From the NCBI GenBank assembly GCA_041671765.1, contig JBAZAX010000011.1, positions 1 through 42,621 of the forward strand: 42,621 nt of DNA. The letters are read 5' to 3'. This stretch comes from JBAZAX01 sp041671765 (lineage in GTDB: Bacteria; Babelota; Babeliae; Babelales; RVW-14). Shown here piece by piece: positions 23,302-32,399 of this stretch. Within the stretch, counting starts at the first letter, position 1. Each line of letters opens with the position of its first letter. Below the pieces are notes generated by a model, which had not been told where the DNA came from, did no database searches, and saw only the letters and a list, made by a program, of their open reading frames with translations. Both the position numbers and the translations under genes were made by a program.

Positions 23302-24144
23302 TTATGAAACAACAGGAACCGGCTTTTGTTTAGCCCAAGCATCAAGTTCCATTAGATATGTCAAAAAGCCTTCAAGTTCAGAAAGCCTAATCATATTTGG
23401 TCCATCGCTCAGCGCAGCTTCAGGATTGTCATGGACTTCCAAGAAAAGTCCCGCAATGCCTTGAACTACGGCCGCAGCGGCAAGACTTGGAACAAAAATT
23501 CTGTCTCCACCGGAAGCCATACCCATTCCACCAGGTCGTTGAACTGCATGAGTTGCATCAAAAACGATTGGTTTACCCAAAGCCTTCATAATGAAAAAAT
23601 TACGATAGTCTACAACCAAGTTGTTATAACCAAAAGTGTAGCCACGCTCACAAATCCAAATATTTTTATTGCCTGCGGATTCAACTTTTTTAACGGCATG
23701 TTCAATCGATTCTGCTGCAAGAAACTGTCCTTTTTTAATATGAATTACTTTGTCAGTCTGCCCAGCCGCTATTAAAAGGTCAGTCTGTCTGCAAAGAAAT
23801 GCCGGAATTTGTAAAACGTCCGCAAATTCTGCAGCTTTTTCTACTTGCCAACTCTCGTGAACATCCGTAATCACTGGAATATCTAACTCGGATCGAACCT
23901 TACCTAAAATTCTAAGGCCATCATCAATTCCACTGCCACGATAATTTTTTAATGAGGTACGATTTGCCTTGTCGTAGGAACTCTTGAATACAAACTTAAA
24001 GTTAAGTTTTAGAGAAAGCTTTTTTAAAATTTCAGCAATTTTAAGTGTATGATATTCGCCTTCAATAACACAGGGCCCTAAAATAAAAAATAAAGGCGTT
24101 GAGTTGGAAATTTGGCCCTTAAGCCATGAAAATTCTTCTCTCAT
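23302..24144 (-). CDS. kdsA: 3-deoxy-8-phosphooctulonate synthase (KDO-8-P synthase)
   Basis: KdsA condenses phosphoenolpyruvate with arabinose 5-phosphate on the way to KDO, the inner core sugar of lipopolysaccharide. The 280 residues fit the family. Motifs include ILGPCVIEGE, FKSSYDKANRTS, RGSGIDDGLRIL, PVITDVHE, KKGQFLA, ICERGYTFGYNNLVVD, FDATHAVQRPGG and the metal and C-terminal region LFLEVHDNPEAALSDGPN. The CERG Cys and DGPN Asp suggest a metal-dependent form. GGAG eight bases upstream supports the start. Four bases downstream of nusB in an efp-nusB-kdsA cluster. Its presence implies an LPS-bearing outer membrane. Confidence 0.95.
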   Translation of the reverse strand: MREEFSWLKGQISNSTPLFFILGPCVIEGEYHTLKIAEILKKLSLKLNFKFVFKSSYDKANRTSLKNYRGSGIDDGLRILGKVRSELDIPVITDVHESWQVEKAAEFADVLQIPAFLCRQTDLLIAAGQTDKVIHIKKGQFLAAESIEHAVKKVESAGNKNIWICERGYTFGYNNLVVDYRNFFIMKALGKPIVFDATHAVQRPGGMGMASGGDRIFVPSLAAAAVVQGIAGLFLEVHDNPEAALSDGPNMIRLSELEGFLTYLMELDAWAKQKPVPVVS

Positions 24145-24148
24145 AATT

Positions 24149-24709
24149 TTACTCCGGTTTTACTAGCCCATTTTGTTTACAAAATTCATCCAAAAGGCCA
24201 TTAACAAACTTATATGCATCTTTTTCCGCAAAAATTTTTGCAAGCTCTACTGCCTCATTGATAACTATTGATGGAATTGGATCAGGCTGCGAAAGTTCCC
24301 ACAACGCAAGCCGTAATATTAAACGCGTACAACACCCAAGACGTTCTAATTTCCAATTTTTAAGAAATGGAACCATTTTGGCATCAAGATCATCACGATT
24401 ATCAACAGCACCCTGCGCCATTTTAAATGCAAAGGAATTTTTTGGAATAACCAAATTAAATCCACGTAAATAATTATCGGATACAGATTCTAAGCTAACA
24501 TCGTAGTCAAAGCGATCAAGCGCGTAAATCAATAAAAATGAAACTACACGTTCGTCTTTACGTGAATCAAGATTTATTTGTTTTAAATAATCCTCAATTT
24601 CAAACTCAACAGCCTGTTCTTCTTGCTCTAACAAATCAGACTGCTCTTTTTCTAACTCCGCATCGACTGGAATTGAATTAAGATCATCTGCCTTAAAATT
24701 TTCATTCAT
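24149..24709 (-). CDS. nusB: Transcription antitermination factor NusB
   Basis: NusB binds boxA RNA with S10 (NusE) and promotes antitermination in rRNA operons. 186 residues, longer than the usual ~140 because of an acidic N-terminal extension (about 1-48, DDLNSIPVDAELEKEQSDLLEQEEQ). The NusB core is recognised by RKDERVVSFLLIYALDRFDYD, LKNWKLERLGCCTRLILRLALWEL, PSIVINEAVELAKIFAEKDAYKFVNGLLD. Lies between efp (34 bases upstream) and kdsA (four bases downstream). The extension is unusual and may be lineage specific. Confidence 0.92.
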   Translation of the reverse strand: MNENFKADDLNSIPVDAELEKEQSDLLEQEEQAVEFEIEDYLKQINLDSRKDERVVSFLLIYALDRFDYDVSLESVSDNYLRGFNLVIPKNSFAFKMAQGAVDNRDDLDAKMVPFLKNWKLERLGCCTRLILRLALWELSQPDPIPSIVINEAVELAKIFAEKDAYKFVNGLLDEFCKQNGLVKPE

Positions 24710-24743
24710 AAAACATCCACTTTTTAAAAAGGCTTAGATAAGC

Positions 24744-25307
24744 TTAGTCAACTTTTTCAATGTATTTATCTTCTCTAGTATCGACCTTAATCTTTTGGCC
24801 TTCATTCAAAAAGAGAGGAACCTGAATTACAAGACCGGTTTCAAGTGTAGCGGGTTTAGAACCACCTTGAGCCGTATCGCCCTTAACTCCCGGAACTGTA
24901 TCTTTAATTTGTAATACCATAAAAATTGGAGGCTCGACTAATATTGGTCTGCCTTGAAAATTAATGACATTGTATACTTCGCTATCTTTTAGGTATTTTT
25001 TTACAGATACCACGTGTTCGGCATCCAAATCAATTTGCTCGTAAGTTTCTTTGTCCATAAAATGATACATTTGGCCGTCTGCATACAAAAATTGCATCTC
25101 TTTGTATTCTAAATCAGGTTCTGGAAATTTCTCAGCCGATCTGAATGTCTCTTCGAGCATTCTGCCGGAAATCATATTTTTCATTTTGGTACGAAGGTAT
25201 GTACCGCCTTTTCCTGGCTTTACAAGCTGATAATCAACAATAACCCATGGTTCATTGTTCCAAAGTATCTTTGTAAAACCTTTTTTAAAATCCGAAGTTG
25301 AAATCAC
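24744..25307 (-). CDS. efp: Elongation factor P
   Basis: EF-P relieves ribosome stalling at polyproline. The GTG at 25307 is the preferred start: AAAGG lies seven bases upstream and the protein then begins MISTSDFKKG, as in the family, at 187 residues. The ATG at 25322 would add MKGLI with a weak site. Three OB-type domains are implied by KPGKGGTYLRTKMKN (modification Lys33 in the PGKGG loop), RPILVEPPIFMVLQI and GGSKPATLETGLVIQVPLF. The loop Lys is the residue modified by EpmA in other bacteria; no modifying enzyme gene is in this window. The neighbouring secretins and BatC/macro-RING proteins are Pro-rich and would be natural clients. Confidence 0.95.
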   Translation of the reverse strand: MISTSDFKKGFTKILWNNEPWVIVDYQLVKPGKGGTYLRTKMKNMISGRMLEETFRSAEKFPEPDLEYKEMQFLYADGQMYHFMDKETYEQIDLDAEHVVSVKKYLKDSEVYNVINFQGRPILVEPPIFMVLQIKDTVPGVKGDTAQGGSKPATLETGLVIQVPLFLNEGQKIKVDTREDKYIEKVD

Positions 25308-25378
25308 AATTAAACCTTTCATTCTTCAAAATTAGTCGATAAGACGCTTTAAACCCCATTATTAATGGTAAGGCATTA

Positions 25379-25407
25379 ACTTTAGCATAATAAATAAACA
25401 ATGAAAA
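25379..25407 (-). promoter_or_regulatory. Possible promoter of efp-nusB-kdsA
   Basis: Minus-strand TTTTCA, 17-base spacer, TAAAGT, with a TGC extended -10 just before the latter. It would start transcription about 65 bases before the efp start codon. Four of six matches in each box; plausible, not proven. Confidence 0.35.
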
Positions 25408-25471
25408 GATCAGATTTTAAAGCCTTTACGACACTTCCTAATACACAAAAACATTCAATCTGAAATTTAAC

Positions 25472-25996
25472 TCAACTATTTCTCTTGAAACCAGCCACAA
25501 TTTCTTCAAGTTGCTCTATTATTTCCTCAACTGGAAGAACAAGGCTTGTAAATGATCTATCCATCTCTAATTTTTGCGGCAAGACGACAGCTGCATTTAA
25601 AATCTTACCTGCTCTATAATTATCAATATTTAAAGTATAAAAAGCAGAGTTTTCACCTGGAATAAGTTTGATTGAAATCAAAACTCTTATAAAAGTATTA
25701 TTCCTAACTTCAAGAGTATACAAACCATGACGCACCTCTAGAAAAACAGCCCCACAGTCATCACTCGAAACTGAACCATACTGCCCACTGTAAATAAACT
25801 CATTACTGGAAATGTTTAAGCTTAATGGAAATTTCGGAAAAATATCTGCAGCTTCTGCATCAGAAGCCTTAACATTTTGCTTCGTACCAATAACATGCTG
25901 AACATAACTATATCCAAAATTCATACATTGCATATTTGATTGAAAAATAAGCCCCACAAAAAACACTCCCAATATAATCCGTAATTTGCTTATCAT
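25472..25996 (-). CDS. Secreted protein of unknown function
   Basis: 174 residues; AAGGATTGACCA supports the ATG at 25996. Signal peptide about 1-24 (MISKLRIILGVFFVGLIFQS). The mature part looks beta-rich (FPLSLNISSNEFIYSGQYGSV, GLYTLEVRNNTFIRVLISIKLI, FYTLNIDNYRAGKILNAAVVLP) and could be a small jelly-roll or immunoglobulin-like domain, followed by an amphipathic helix VEEIIEQLEEIVAG. No family recognised. Follows the WD40/zinc-ribbon gene by 49 bases on the same strand, probably co-transcribed. Confidence 0.75.
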   Translation of the reverse strand: MISKLRIILGVFFVGLIFQSNMQCMNFGYSYVQHVIGTKQNVKASDAEAADIFPKFPLSLNISSNEFIYSGQYGSVSSDDCGAVFLEVRHGLYTLEVRNNTFIRVLISIKLIPGENSAFYTLNIDNYRAGKILNAAVVLPQKLEMDRSFTSLVLPVEEIIEQLEEIVAGFKRNS

Positions 25997-26045
25997 TGGT
26001 CAATCCTTTATAAAGCTTAATGTTAATATTGATCGAAGAGATTCG

Positions 26046-27131
26046 TTATAATCCAATAACCTTACAGCTTGGACATACCAAACAGGAGCCCTTACCATCC
26101 CGATCTTTTTCGATAAGATCATCGCGTTCAGCACCACATTTAGTACACTTTGCAATTCCCAAAATGTCACAGATACGCCTATTTGATGGGATTCTGCTAA
26201 AATTCATAACGAGGTTGCAACCATCAGGACTAAATGCAGCAGCATTTGTAGAATAAATAACCCCAGTTAAATTTCTAAGACATTCACAATTTTTTGTATT
26301 CCACAATCTCGCAACTCCATCTGCAACAGTTACAAGTAAATTCCCACTTGGATGCCAGGATATAGCACTAATTTCTTTTACATTTTCCTGTAAAGTCACG
26401 AAATGTTCAAATCGACCATCCTCCCCCTTCTCGCACATCACAATTTTATTATTCGACCCAATAGCAAGATACCTAGAATCAAAGCTCCATGCAACACAAG
26501 CAGAGCACTGCCCATTTCCATTAATTTTACAAACCTCACATCCCAATTGAACGTTCCTTATTATTACGTCCCCGTTTCTAGCACCATATGCAATATAGGT
26601 TCCACATGGACTCCACTGCAAAGATGAAATAGCAAACGTAGACAGAGGAAGAATTTCTTGTTGAACCTCCACACTATTTAGACCCGCAATACATACTTTA
26701 TTTGACGATGCAACGGCAATCCGGTCCCCTGTACAGGCAAATGTCACCATCTCAACCGGACTATCAAATACCTTCAATTTGCGTATGCACTCTTTATCTT
26801 CCACTTTGATTATTTCCACGGAGCCATCTTGCATCCCATATGCAAGATGTGTTCCTGTTGATGCATCTGGACTAAATGCTACTATTCCATTTGCATTTTT
26901 AAGCTGCAAAATTGGCCCGTCAAGCTGCTTTGAATGAAGCTTAAATACCTGCAAATTTCCATTATTAAAAACTAAAGCATAGTAAGTACTGGTCGGGCTG
27001 ATTGAAATTGAAGAAATAAGTCCAAAGTTTCGTTTCGGACTTAAGGTCTCTCTTTCTACCATTCCCATCAAAAACGAATTTGATACGAATACACAAAAAA
27101 ATGTCGTTGCTATTTTCTTTAAATTAACCAT
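26046..27131 (-). CDS. Secreted WD40 propeller with C-terminal zinc ribbon
   Basis: 361 residues, AGAGGAAG upstream of the ATG. Signal peptide 1-24 (ATTFFCVFVSNSFLMG). Seven WD40-like blades can be counted: SSISISPTSTYYAL, NGIVAFSPDASTG, SPVEMVTFACTGDRI, SSLQWSPCGTYIAYG, ACVAWSFDSRYLAIG, SAISWHPSGNLLVTV with ARLWNTK, and NAAAFSPDGCNL. That is enough for a closed propeller. The tail holds a zinc ribbon, CTKC...CPSC (about 332-356). A propeller joined to a zinc ribbon behind a signal peptide is unusual. It shares the WD40 theme with the shorter protein at 2564-3175. Likely a protein-binding scaffold exported to the periplasm or beyond. Confidence 0.85.
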   Translation of the reverse strand: MVNLKKIATTFFCVFVSNSFLMGMVERETLSPKRNFGLISSISISPTSTYYALVFNNGNLQVFKLHSKQLDGPILQLKNANGIVAFSPDASTGTHLAYGMQDGSVEIIKVEDKECIRKLKVFDSPVEMVTFACTGDRIAVASSNKVCIAGLNSVEVQQEILPLSTFAISSLQWSPCGTYIAYGARNGDVIIRNVQLGCEVCKINGNGQCSACVAWSFDSRYLAIGSNNKIVMCEKGEDGRFEHFVTLQENVKEISAISWHPSGNLLVTVADGVARLWNTKNCECLRNLTGVIYSTNAAAFSPDGCNLVMNFSRIPSNRRICDILGIAKCTKCGAERDDLIEKDRDGKGSCLVCPSCKVIGL

Positions 27132-27353
27132 CTGCTTCCTCTAAATTTATACTAAATTATTTATAAACTTAGTTCAGAACTCTAACTCTTTAAATATAAA
27201 AAAGCAAACATTAATCAGCTCCCCAAATATTTAAAATCTAAATGAGGTAGATAAATTTCATATAAAAAAACAAAATCTTGTTTAGCCGAACGATATTTTA
27301 TACGCTCAATAATCATAAACACTCTTAACCTTAATGTTTGAAAGGCTGGTGAC

Positions 27354-28274
27354 ATGAAAAATTTAAATGCAAAAGATATTAATATTCCGCTAACTGTTCC
27401 ACAAAAAAACAAAAAAAATTATCTGCAAAACTATTTAACCTCCACAAAAAATACCGGTCGACTTTTTTTATTCGCCGGTGATCAAAAAATCGAGCATCTT
27501 AATCAAGATTTTTATGGACCAAATATTTCAATTCAAAATGCCACTCCAAAACATATGTTTGATATAGCAAGCAAAGGTAATGTTGGTGTTTTTGCTACTC
27601 AACTCGGTTTAATTGCCAGATACGGCAAAGATTATCCGGATATTAAATATATTATTAAATTAAACGCAAAAACCGATATAATACCTGTTATTCAAAAAGA
27701 TCCAATCAGTCTCATGCTTACAACAGTTGACGAAGTTGTAGAATTCCAAAAAAATTCAAAACTCAATATTGTCGGCGTTGGTTACACAATTTATTTGGGT
27801 AGCGAACATGAATCCATAATGCTAAGCCAAGCATCTCAAATCGTTTATCAAGCACATAAGCATGGACTGTTAGCAATATTGTGGATTTATCCACGAGGCA
27901 AATACGTAAAAAAACAAAACTCTGCAGAAATAATTGCAGGGGCTGCAGGAGTTGGGGCTTGCTTAGGTGCAGATTTTATAAAAGTTAACCCACCCGAAGC
28001 GGAAAATATTCCACTTATGGGGAAATTACTCAAACAAGCAACACTGGCCTCAGGAAAATCTGGCGTAATATGTTCCGGTGGAGCAAAAGAAGATGCTAAA
28101 ATTTTACTCGAAACACTCCACCAGCAAATTCATAGTGGCGGAGCAATTGGAACAGCAATTGGACGCAATTTACACCAACGAGATTTGAATGCTGCTTTAA
28201 AACTCTCACGCGCAATATCTGCGATAATATTTGATGATTCAGACGTAAAAACAGCAAAAAAATTGCTAGAATAG
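27354..28274 (+). CDS. fbaB: Class I fructose-bisphosphate aldolase, DhnA/FbaB type
   Basis: 306 residues. Family block FAGDQKIEH near the start and the Schiff-base lysine region ADFIKVNPP (about residue 217), followed by ICSGGAKED and the phosphate-binding GGAIGTAIGRN. This is the archaeal-type class I aldolase, cleaving fructose-1,6-bisphosphate to triose phosphates. Related DhnA members act on other sugar phosphates (for example LsrF or 2-amino-3,7-dideoxy-heptulosonate synthase), so glycolytic assignment is likely rather than certain. AAAGG upstream supports the ATG. Followed after 12 bases by the LOG-family gene, apparently one transcript. Confidence 0.88.
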   Translation: MKNLNAKDINIPLTVPQKNKKNYLQNYLTSTKNTGRLFLFAGDQKIEHLNQDFYGPNISIQNATPKHMFDIASKGNVGVFATQLGLIARYGKDYPDIKYIIKLNAKTDIIPVIQKDPISLMLTTVDEVVEFQKNSKLNIVGVGYTIYLGSEHESIMLSQASQIVYQAHKHGLLAILWIYPRGKYVKKQNSAEIIAGAAGVGACLGADFIKVNPPEAENIPLMGKLLKQATLASGKSGVICSGGAKEDAKILLETLHQQIHSGGAIGTAIGRNLHQRDLNAALKLSRAISAIIFDDSDVKTAKKLLE

Positions 28275-28286
28275 TAAGGATCCTAA

Positions 28287-29027
28287 ATGTTAAAAAGAAG
28301 ATTGTCAGAGTATTTCAAATTTCTAAAAAGTTTAATGCGAACCAACCGCCTACTCCTGTGGGGAATGTGGAAGCTCACAAAACTACCTCAACCTGCCATT
28401 ACGGTTTTTGGAGGGTCAAGAGTGCCGCTTGAAGGAAAAGCAGCTCAGGATGCAAGAAAAATTGGATACATGCTTGCACGAGAAGGCTTTTCTATTATAA
28501 CAGGTGGCGGTCCCGGAATTATGGAATCTGCAAACATGGGTGCTGTTGAATATGTTTCAGAAAACTTAAAAGAATGTAAATTAAATGGCGAGCAAATATG
28601 TAAACCTCTCTTCATATCTGCCGGAATAAATTTGATCAAGTTAAATAAAGAACGAACAAACCCTTATGTTCAAGATAACATCATGACAGGGCACTTTTTT
28701 GCAAGAAAGTGGCTGTTGGTAAGATATTCTGTTGGATTTGTAGTTTTCCCAGGTGGATTTGGAACAATGGATGAACTTTTCGAAGTTGTGACACTCATTC
28801 AATGTAACAGAATGTCAAAAGTTCCTATTGTTTTGATGCATAAAGATTACTGGGCACCACTTGAACTGTGGATAAGAACAAGAGCCCTTGAAAACAACTT
28901 AATAAATCCTGAAGATACCAACATCATCTCAATAACAGATAGTGTAGAAGAAGCAGTAAATATTATAACCACTCGTAGTAAGAAACTTTGCGAATCTGTC
29001 CTGCAAGATGAAACTACAAAGCGGTAG
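28287..29027 (+). CDS. LOG-family nucleoside 5'-monophosphate phosphoribohydrolase
   Basis: 246 residues; AAGGATCCTAA precedes the ATG. Rossmann-like motifs VFGGSRVP, TGGGPGIMESANMGA and the signature PGGFGTMDELFEV. Proteins with PGGxGTxxE release the base from nucleoside monophosphates (cytokinin-activating LOG; YgdH/PpnN-like) and were once misnamed lysine decarboxylases. N-terminal ~35 residues are basic and possibly amphipathic. In non-plant bacteria the role is nucleotide salvage or an unknown signal. Co-directional with the aldolase gene. Confidence 0.88.
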   Translation: MLKRRLSEYFKFLKSLMRTNRLLLWGMWKLTKLPQPAITVFGGSRVPLEGKAAQDARKIGYMLAREGFSIITGGGPGIMESANMGAVEYVSENLKECKLNGEQICKPLFISAGINLIKLNKERTNPYVQDNIMTGHFFARKWLLVRYSVGFVVFPGGFGTMDELFEVVTLIQCNRMSKVPIVLMHKDYWAPLELWIRTRALENNLINPEDTNIISITDSVEEAVNIITTRSKKLCESVLQDETTKR

Positions 29028-29095
29028 ACTACGATTTTAAAAATGTTCTTTACTGAGTATTTTATCTTCAGAAACTAAGATCTCTTAGTCACATC

Positions 29096-31807
29096 TCAAT
29101 TCAACGTAACAGTACTTGTTACGACCTCTTCCATCTGTTCTTTTTCTCTTTTCCGCTTAACCTTTTCCTCATACTTGGCCAATTCCTCTGAAACTTTATA
29201 GTATGAATCGGCTTTTATATTAACCATTCGAGGCATTGATTTTGCAAAAACAAAATCATCAAGCGGTCTAATAACACCATTCTTAACATCAGAAAGTTTT
29301 TGTTTAATTGATTGGTCTGGAGGCCTGAAGAACCAACGTTGAATTGGATCTTTTTCTTTCAAGAACGTATCATTCTTTAGCAACTGATATTTTGCATAAT
29401 CAAGTTTAAGCTGTGTATACTCATCGGCTGCACCTTCAAATCTAGGTTTTATTACACTTGGACGAATAAAAATATAAAGATTTGTTTCCACTTGCGTTTT
29501 TGTTTTATTCTTAAAAAATATTGGACCAATAATTGGAATATCTCCAAGTATCGGCGTCTTATATGTATTCTCCGAATCTGTTCGCTTGGTAAGTCCACCC
29601 AAAACTAAAACCTCTCCTGCAAGCATACTTGCTTTCGTCTTTAAAAGACGGTTCGTTTTATCACCAACCGCAGGATTTATAAATTCATCCACAGTAACTT
29701 TTATGTCTAAATCGACAAGACCCGTAAGATTCATTTTAGGTGTTATCTCAACTGACGTTGATGCAAGAACATCAACTTGTTTTTGTTTTGAATTTTCACC
29801 TTTTCTCGAATCAAGTTCCCCGGCTAACCTATATGACTCAATAACTTCAACCTTACAAGGCTGATTATTATTTGTCACCAAGAAAGGTTGTGCCACAATA
29901 TTTGAATTAGTAGACTTTACAACTGCTTTTATAATCGACCAGATATTTTCATAATCAGATAACTGTGTTGCAGCTTTTCCCAAGGTAACAAATGTAGGAT
30001 GCCCTTTACCCGCATAATCCCCTTCTGCCAACTTAATATAATTTGGGGCTTCAACATTCGTCCCCTCCTTTTTTACAACCGCCGAACTCAAATTTCTAGC
30101 CTCAAACTCATATGTCCCCATGCCCGGACGATGCCCAAAAAGTTGGTACATCTGTGAGCCAAGCTGTTTATCCTGATCAATATCAACGTTGATAATCATC
30201 ACTTCAAGCGCAACTTGCGGTTGCGGTTTATCCAATTTTGCTATTAACTTTTCAATGCGTTTCCAATCATCGCGATTACACGAAATAATAAGCCTGTTTC
30301 CTCCACCACGCGCGCTAGAAGTATCATCTCCTGATGAGGCTTTTTCTGCAGCAATAACAACGTCTTCAAAAAATTTGAACTCTCCAACCAAAACACTTTT
30401 ATCTGATCCCTGCCCTTTGGGAGGTCTTATGACCTCATCAAGTATAAGCTTTAATTCTTCAGCTTTGGCATAACGAATTTCTTTTATGTGCAGTCTTGAT
30501 TCGGCCCCACCAATTGGTATATCTATGTATTTATAAATAAAATCCGTAATCTTATCCAAATTTGTCTGTGTCCCCAAAAGTATTAATCTATTTTGTATCG
30601 GTTCAGAAAAAATCTTTGTTGCCGACGAGAAATATGCCCGCTCTTTTTTTGAATCCCTATCTGCAAAACGAATCACTCTACTGTCTGTTCCTGCAGCTAC
30701 TCCCAAAACTTCCTGGAACAATGTTGCAACATTCTCTGCATTGGCATTTTTCAACTGAATAATTTTAATTTGTTCACTCAGCCCACCCATATCAAGCTGT
30801 TTCACTATTTTCATGGCAGCTTTAATATTAAAACATTTTTCTTTTATTATGCATGCATTCAGATCACCACTTATCAATATACCCTCTCTATCAAGCATGC
30901 TTCCCAAAATATCTCTGGCTAACTCCGCCTTTATATTTTTGAACAAATAAATATAACGCACCACCATATCACTTTGTGGTAAATCTTCCGGTTCCGTACC
31001 CGTTCCTGATGAGTATATTGGCAGCGGTTCATAGCGATTATCTTTGTTTGAAACAACACGATAAACATTTCCAACTTTAACCATGCTAAAACCATTCATC
31101 TCAAGCAGTGTTAAAACAACATTCCATGCACGATTGAGAGTAAGGCCCTTACGAGTAGACATAGTCACATTTGCCGCGGCCAAGTCTTTATGAGGAATGA
31201 CATTTATTTTTTTTTGCTCACCAATATAATTAACAATGCTTCCAAGCGATGCATTATCAAAATTTAGATAAATATCAGCATCTTGTCCCGCATCAATAAT
31301 CTCATTATCATTTTTTGGTTTTAAAACTTCACCCCCAACAATACTTTCGTTCACTGATACCATGGCAGGATTTTTTGAAACAGCAGAAGATTCCAACACA
31401 ACAGGAGCAGCGGACTGATCTTGAATTGCCTCAGTAACTCCATTTGGCATACTTTGTGAAACGGGCAACTGTTGTTGGGCAATTTCAGGCAAAGAAATTT
31501 GAGGTAAAATAGCCTGAGGCGAAACTACCTGAGACGAAACTATTGGAATTCCCGAATCGTTTTTTTGTACAACTTGCTGTAAAATGGGTTGCTCTGCCGC
31601 AATTTGATTCGCTACAACCTGTGCAACATCAGGATTTTTGCCTAAATCCTGTCTAGCGGGCATTTGTGAAAATGACACATTAGGAATAACAGGTGCCTGA
31701 GGTACGACGGGTGCCTGGTTTTGACACAACAAAATTACTGGATTTGATAATATCAAAACAATCATAACAACTGTTTTTAAAAATTTTTTACGAAAATTTG
31801 TGGCCAT
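29096..31807 (-). CDS. Secretin (GspD/PilQ-like), second secretin of the operon
   Basis: 903 residues from MATNFRKKFLKTVVM; GGGAG ten bases upstream favours this ATG over the one three codons earlier. Signal peptide, then a Gln/Pro/Val-rich low-complexity part to about 170. An N0/STN-like domain starts at IYLNFDNASLGSIVNYIGEQKK. Secretin N1-type domains follow (IKIIQLKNANAENVATLFQEV; LHIKEIRYAKAEELKLILDEV), then the beta-barrel with VLVLGGLTKRT and the secretin signature TPILGDIPIIGPIFFKNK. A tail begins QRWFFRPPDQS and ends in a Lys/Glu coiled coil. It forms an outer-membrane channel. It is paralogous with the secretin at 34082 in the same operon, down to the WFF tail motif. Confidence 0.92.
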   Translation of the reverse strand: MATNFRKKFLKTVVMIVLILSNPVILLCQNQAPVVPQAPVIPNVSFSQMPARQDLGKNPDVAQVVANQIAAEQPILQQVVQKNDSGIPIVSSQVVSPQAILPQISLPEIAQQQLPVSQSMPNGVTEAIQDQSAAPVVLESSAVSKNPAMVSVNESIVGGEVLKPKNDNEIIDAGQDADIYLNFDNASLGSIVNYIGEQKKINVIPHKDLAAANVTMSTRKGLTLNRAWNVVLTLLEMNGFSMVKVGNVYRVVSNKDNRYEPLPIYSSGTGTEPEDLPQSDMVVRYIYLFKNIKAELARDILGSMLDREGILISGDLNACIIKEKCFNIKAAMKIVKQLDMGGLSEQIKIIQLKNANAENVATLFQEVLGVAAGTDSRVIRFADRDSKKERAYFSSATKIFSEPIQNRLILLGTQTNLDKITDFIYKYIDIPIGGAESRLHIKEIRYAKAEELKLILDEVIRPPKGQGSDKSVLVGEFKFFEDVVIAAEKASSGDDTSSARGGGNRLIISCNRDDWKRIEKLIAKLDKPQPQVALEVMIINVDIDQDKQLGSQMYQLFGHRPGMGTYEFEARNLSSAVVKKEGTNVEAPNYIKLAEGDYAGKGHPTFVTLGKAATQLSDYENIWSIIKAVVKSTNSNIVAQPFLVTNNNQPCKVEVIESYRLAGELDSRKGENSKQKQVDVLASTSVEITPKMNLTGLVDLDIKVTVDEFINPAVGDKTNRLLKTKASMLAGEVLVLGGLTKRTDSENTYKTPILGDIPIIGPIFFKNKTKTQVETNLYIFIRPSVIKPRFEGAADEYTQLKLDYAKYQLLKNDTFLKEKDPIQRWFFRPPDQSIKQKLSDVKNGVIRPLDDFVFAKSMPRMVNIKADSYYKVSEELAKYEEKVKRKREKEQMEEVVTSTVTLN

Positions 31808-31834
31808 GAAATTCATGCTCCCTGCTTACTTTTG

Positions 31835-32395
31835 TCACAACCCCTTAACATCAAATCCACTTTTCAGAGATTTTGTAGCAATGGTTATATTGAACGATAT
31901 TTTTTTATCAGGTTCCTGCTTAACATTTAAACTCTTGATGTAAATTATCTCTTTTTTATAAAAATCTTCCAATATACGTACCAATTTTTCAGTGGTCTGT
32001 CCCTTGAATGATGCCGTCAATGATACCTCATCAAATTTATCATTTAATTCTTCTGTTCTGGCATCCCCCCACCCTTGACTAGGCAAGCCCTGAGTTTGAC
32101 AAAATCCTTCAAAATAACTTTTAATATTAAAATTTCTATCAGCATCAAGCATTGCCTGAATGCGTTGTTCCTCAATTTCCATTTTTTGATTTTCTTCAAG
32201 TATACTTGTTGCCTTATTGGCAAGCGATTCTAGCCGCTTTATCTCAAAAAGTAATTCCACACTTTTTGAATGAACAAAATAAATTAAACCGGAAACAGCA
32301 CCACCCATCCCTAGAAGAAAAACAAGAAAATACTGCTGTACCTGCTTTTTAGTTAGAGACTGAAGATAATTTATAAAATTTAGAATAATTTCCAT
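31835..32395 (-). CDS. Inner-membrane platform protein, GspM/PilO-like
   Basis: 186 residues. A short cytoplasmic start, one membrane helix (about 20-42, YFLVFLLGMGGAVSGLIYFVH), a coiled coil (SVELLFEIKRLESLANKATSILEENQ) and a small ferredoxin-like domain (FDEVSLTASFKGQTTEKLVRILEDFYKKEIIYIKSLNVKQ). This plan is that of PilO and GspM. It follows the PilM/GspL-like gene by four bases and precedes the second secretin, the normal position for the family. It should pair with the periplasmic part of the upstream protein. Confidence 0.82.
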   Translation of the reverse strand: MEIILNFINYLQSLTKKQVQQYFLVFLLGMGGAVSGLIYFVHSKSVELLFEIKRLESLANKATSILEENQKMEIEEQRIQAMLDADRNFNIKSYFEGFCQTQGLPSQGWGDARTEELNDKFDEVSLTASFKGQTTEKLVRILEDFYKKEIIYIKSLNVKQEPDKKISFNITIATKSLKSGFDVKGL

Positions 32396-32399
32396 AGCT

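Noticed and set aside
27215..27412. 65-codon minus-strand frame over the start of the aldolase gene
   Set aside because: Starts antisense inside the aldolase gene and has no ribosome site; the gap 27132-27353 otherwise holds no gene I can support.
29028..29095. ACTAAG-ATCT-CTTAGT hairpin between the LOG gene and the second secretin gene
   Set aside because: Six AT-rich pairs and no T-run directly after; too weak to call a terminator.
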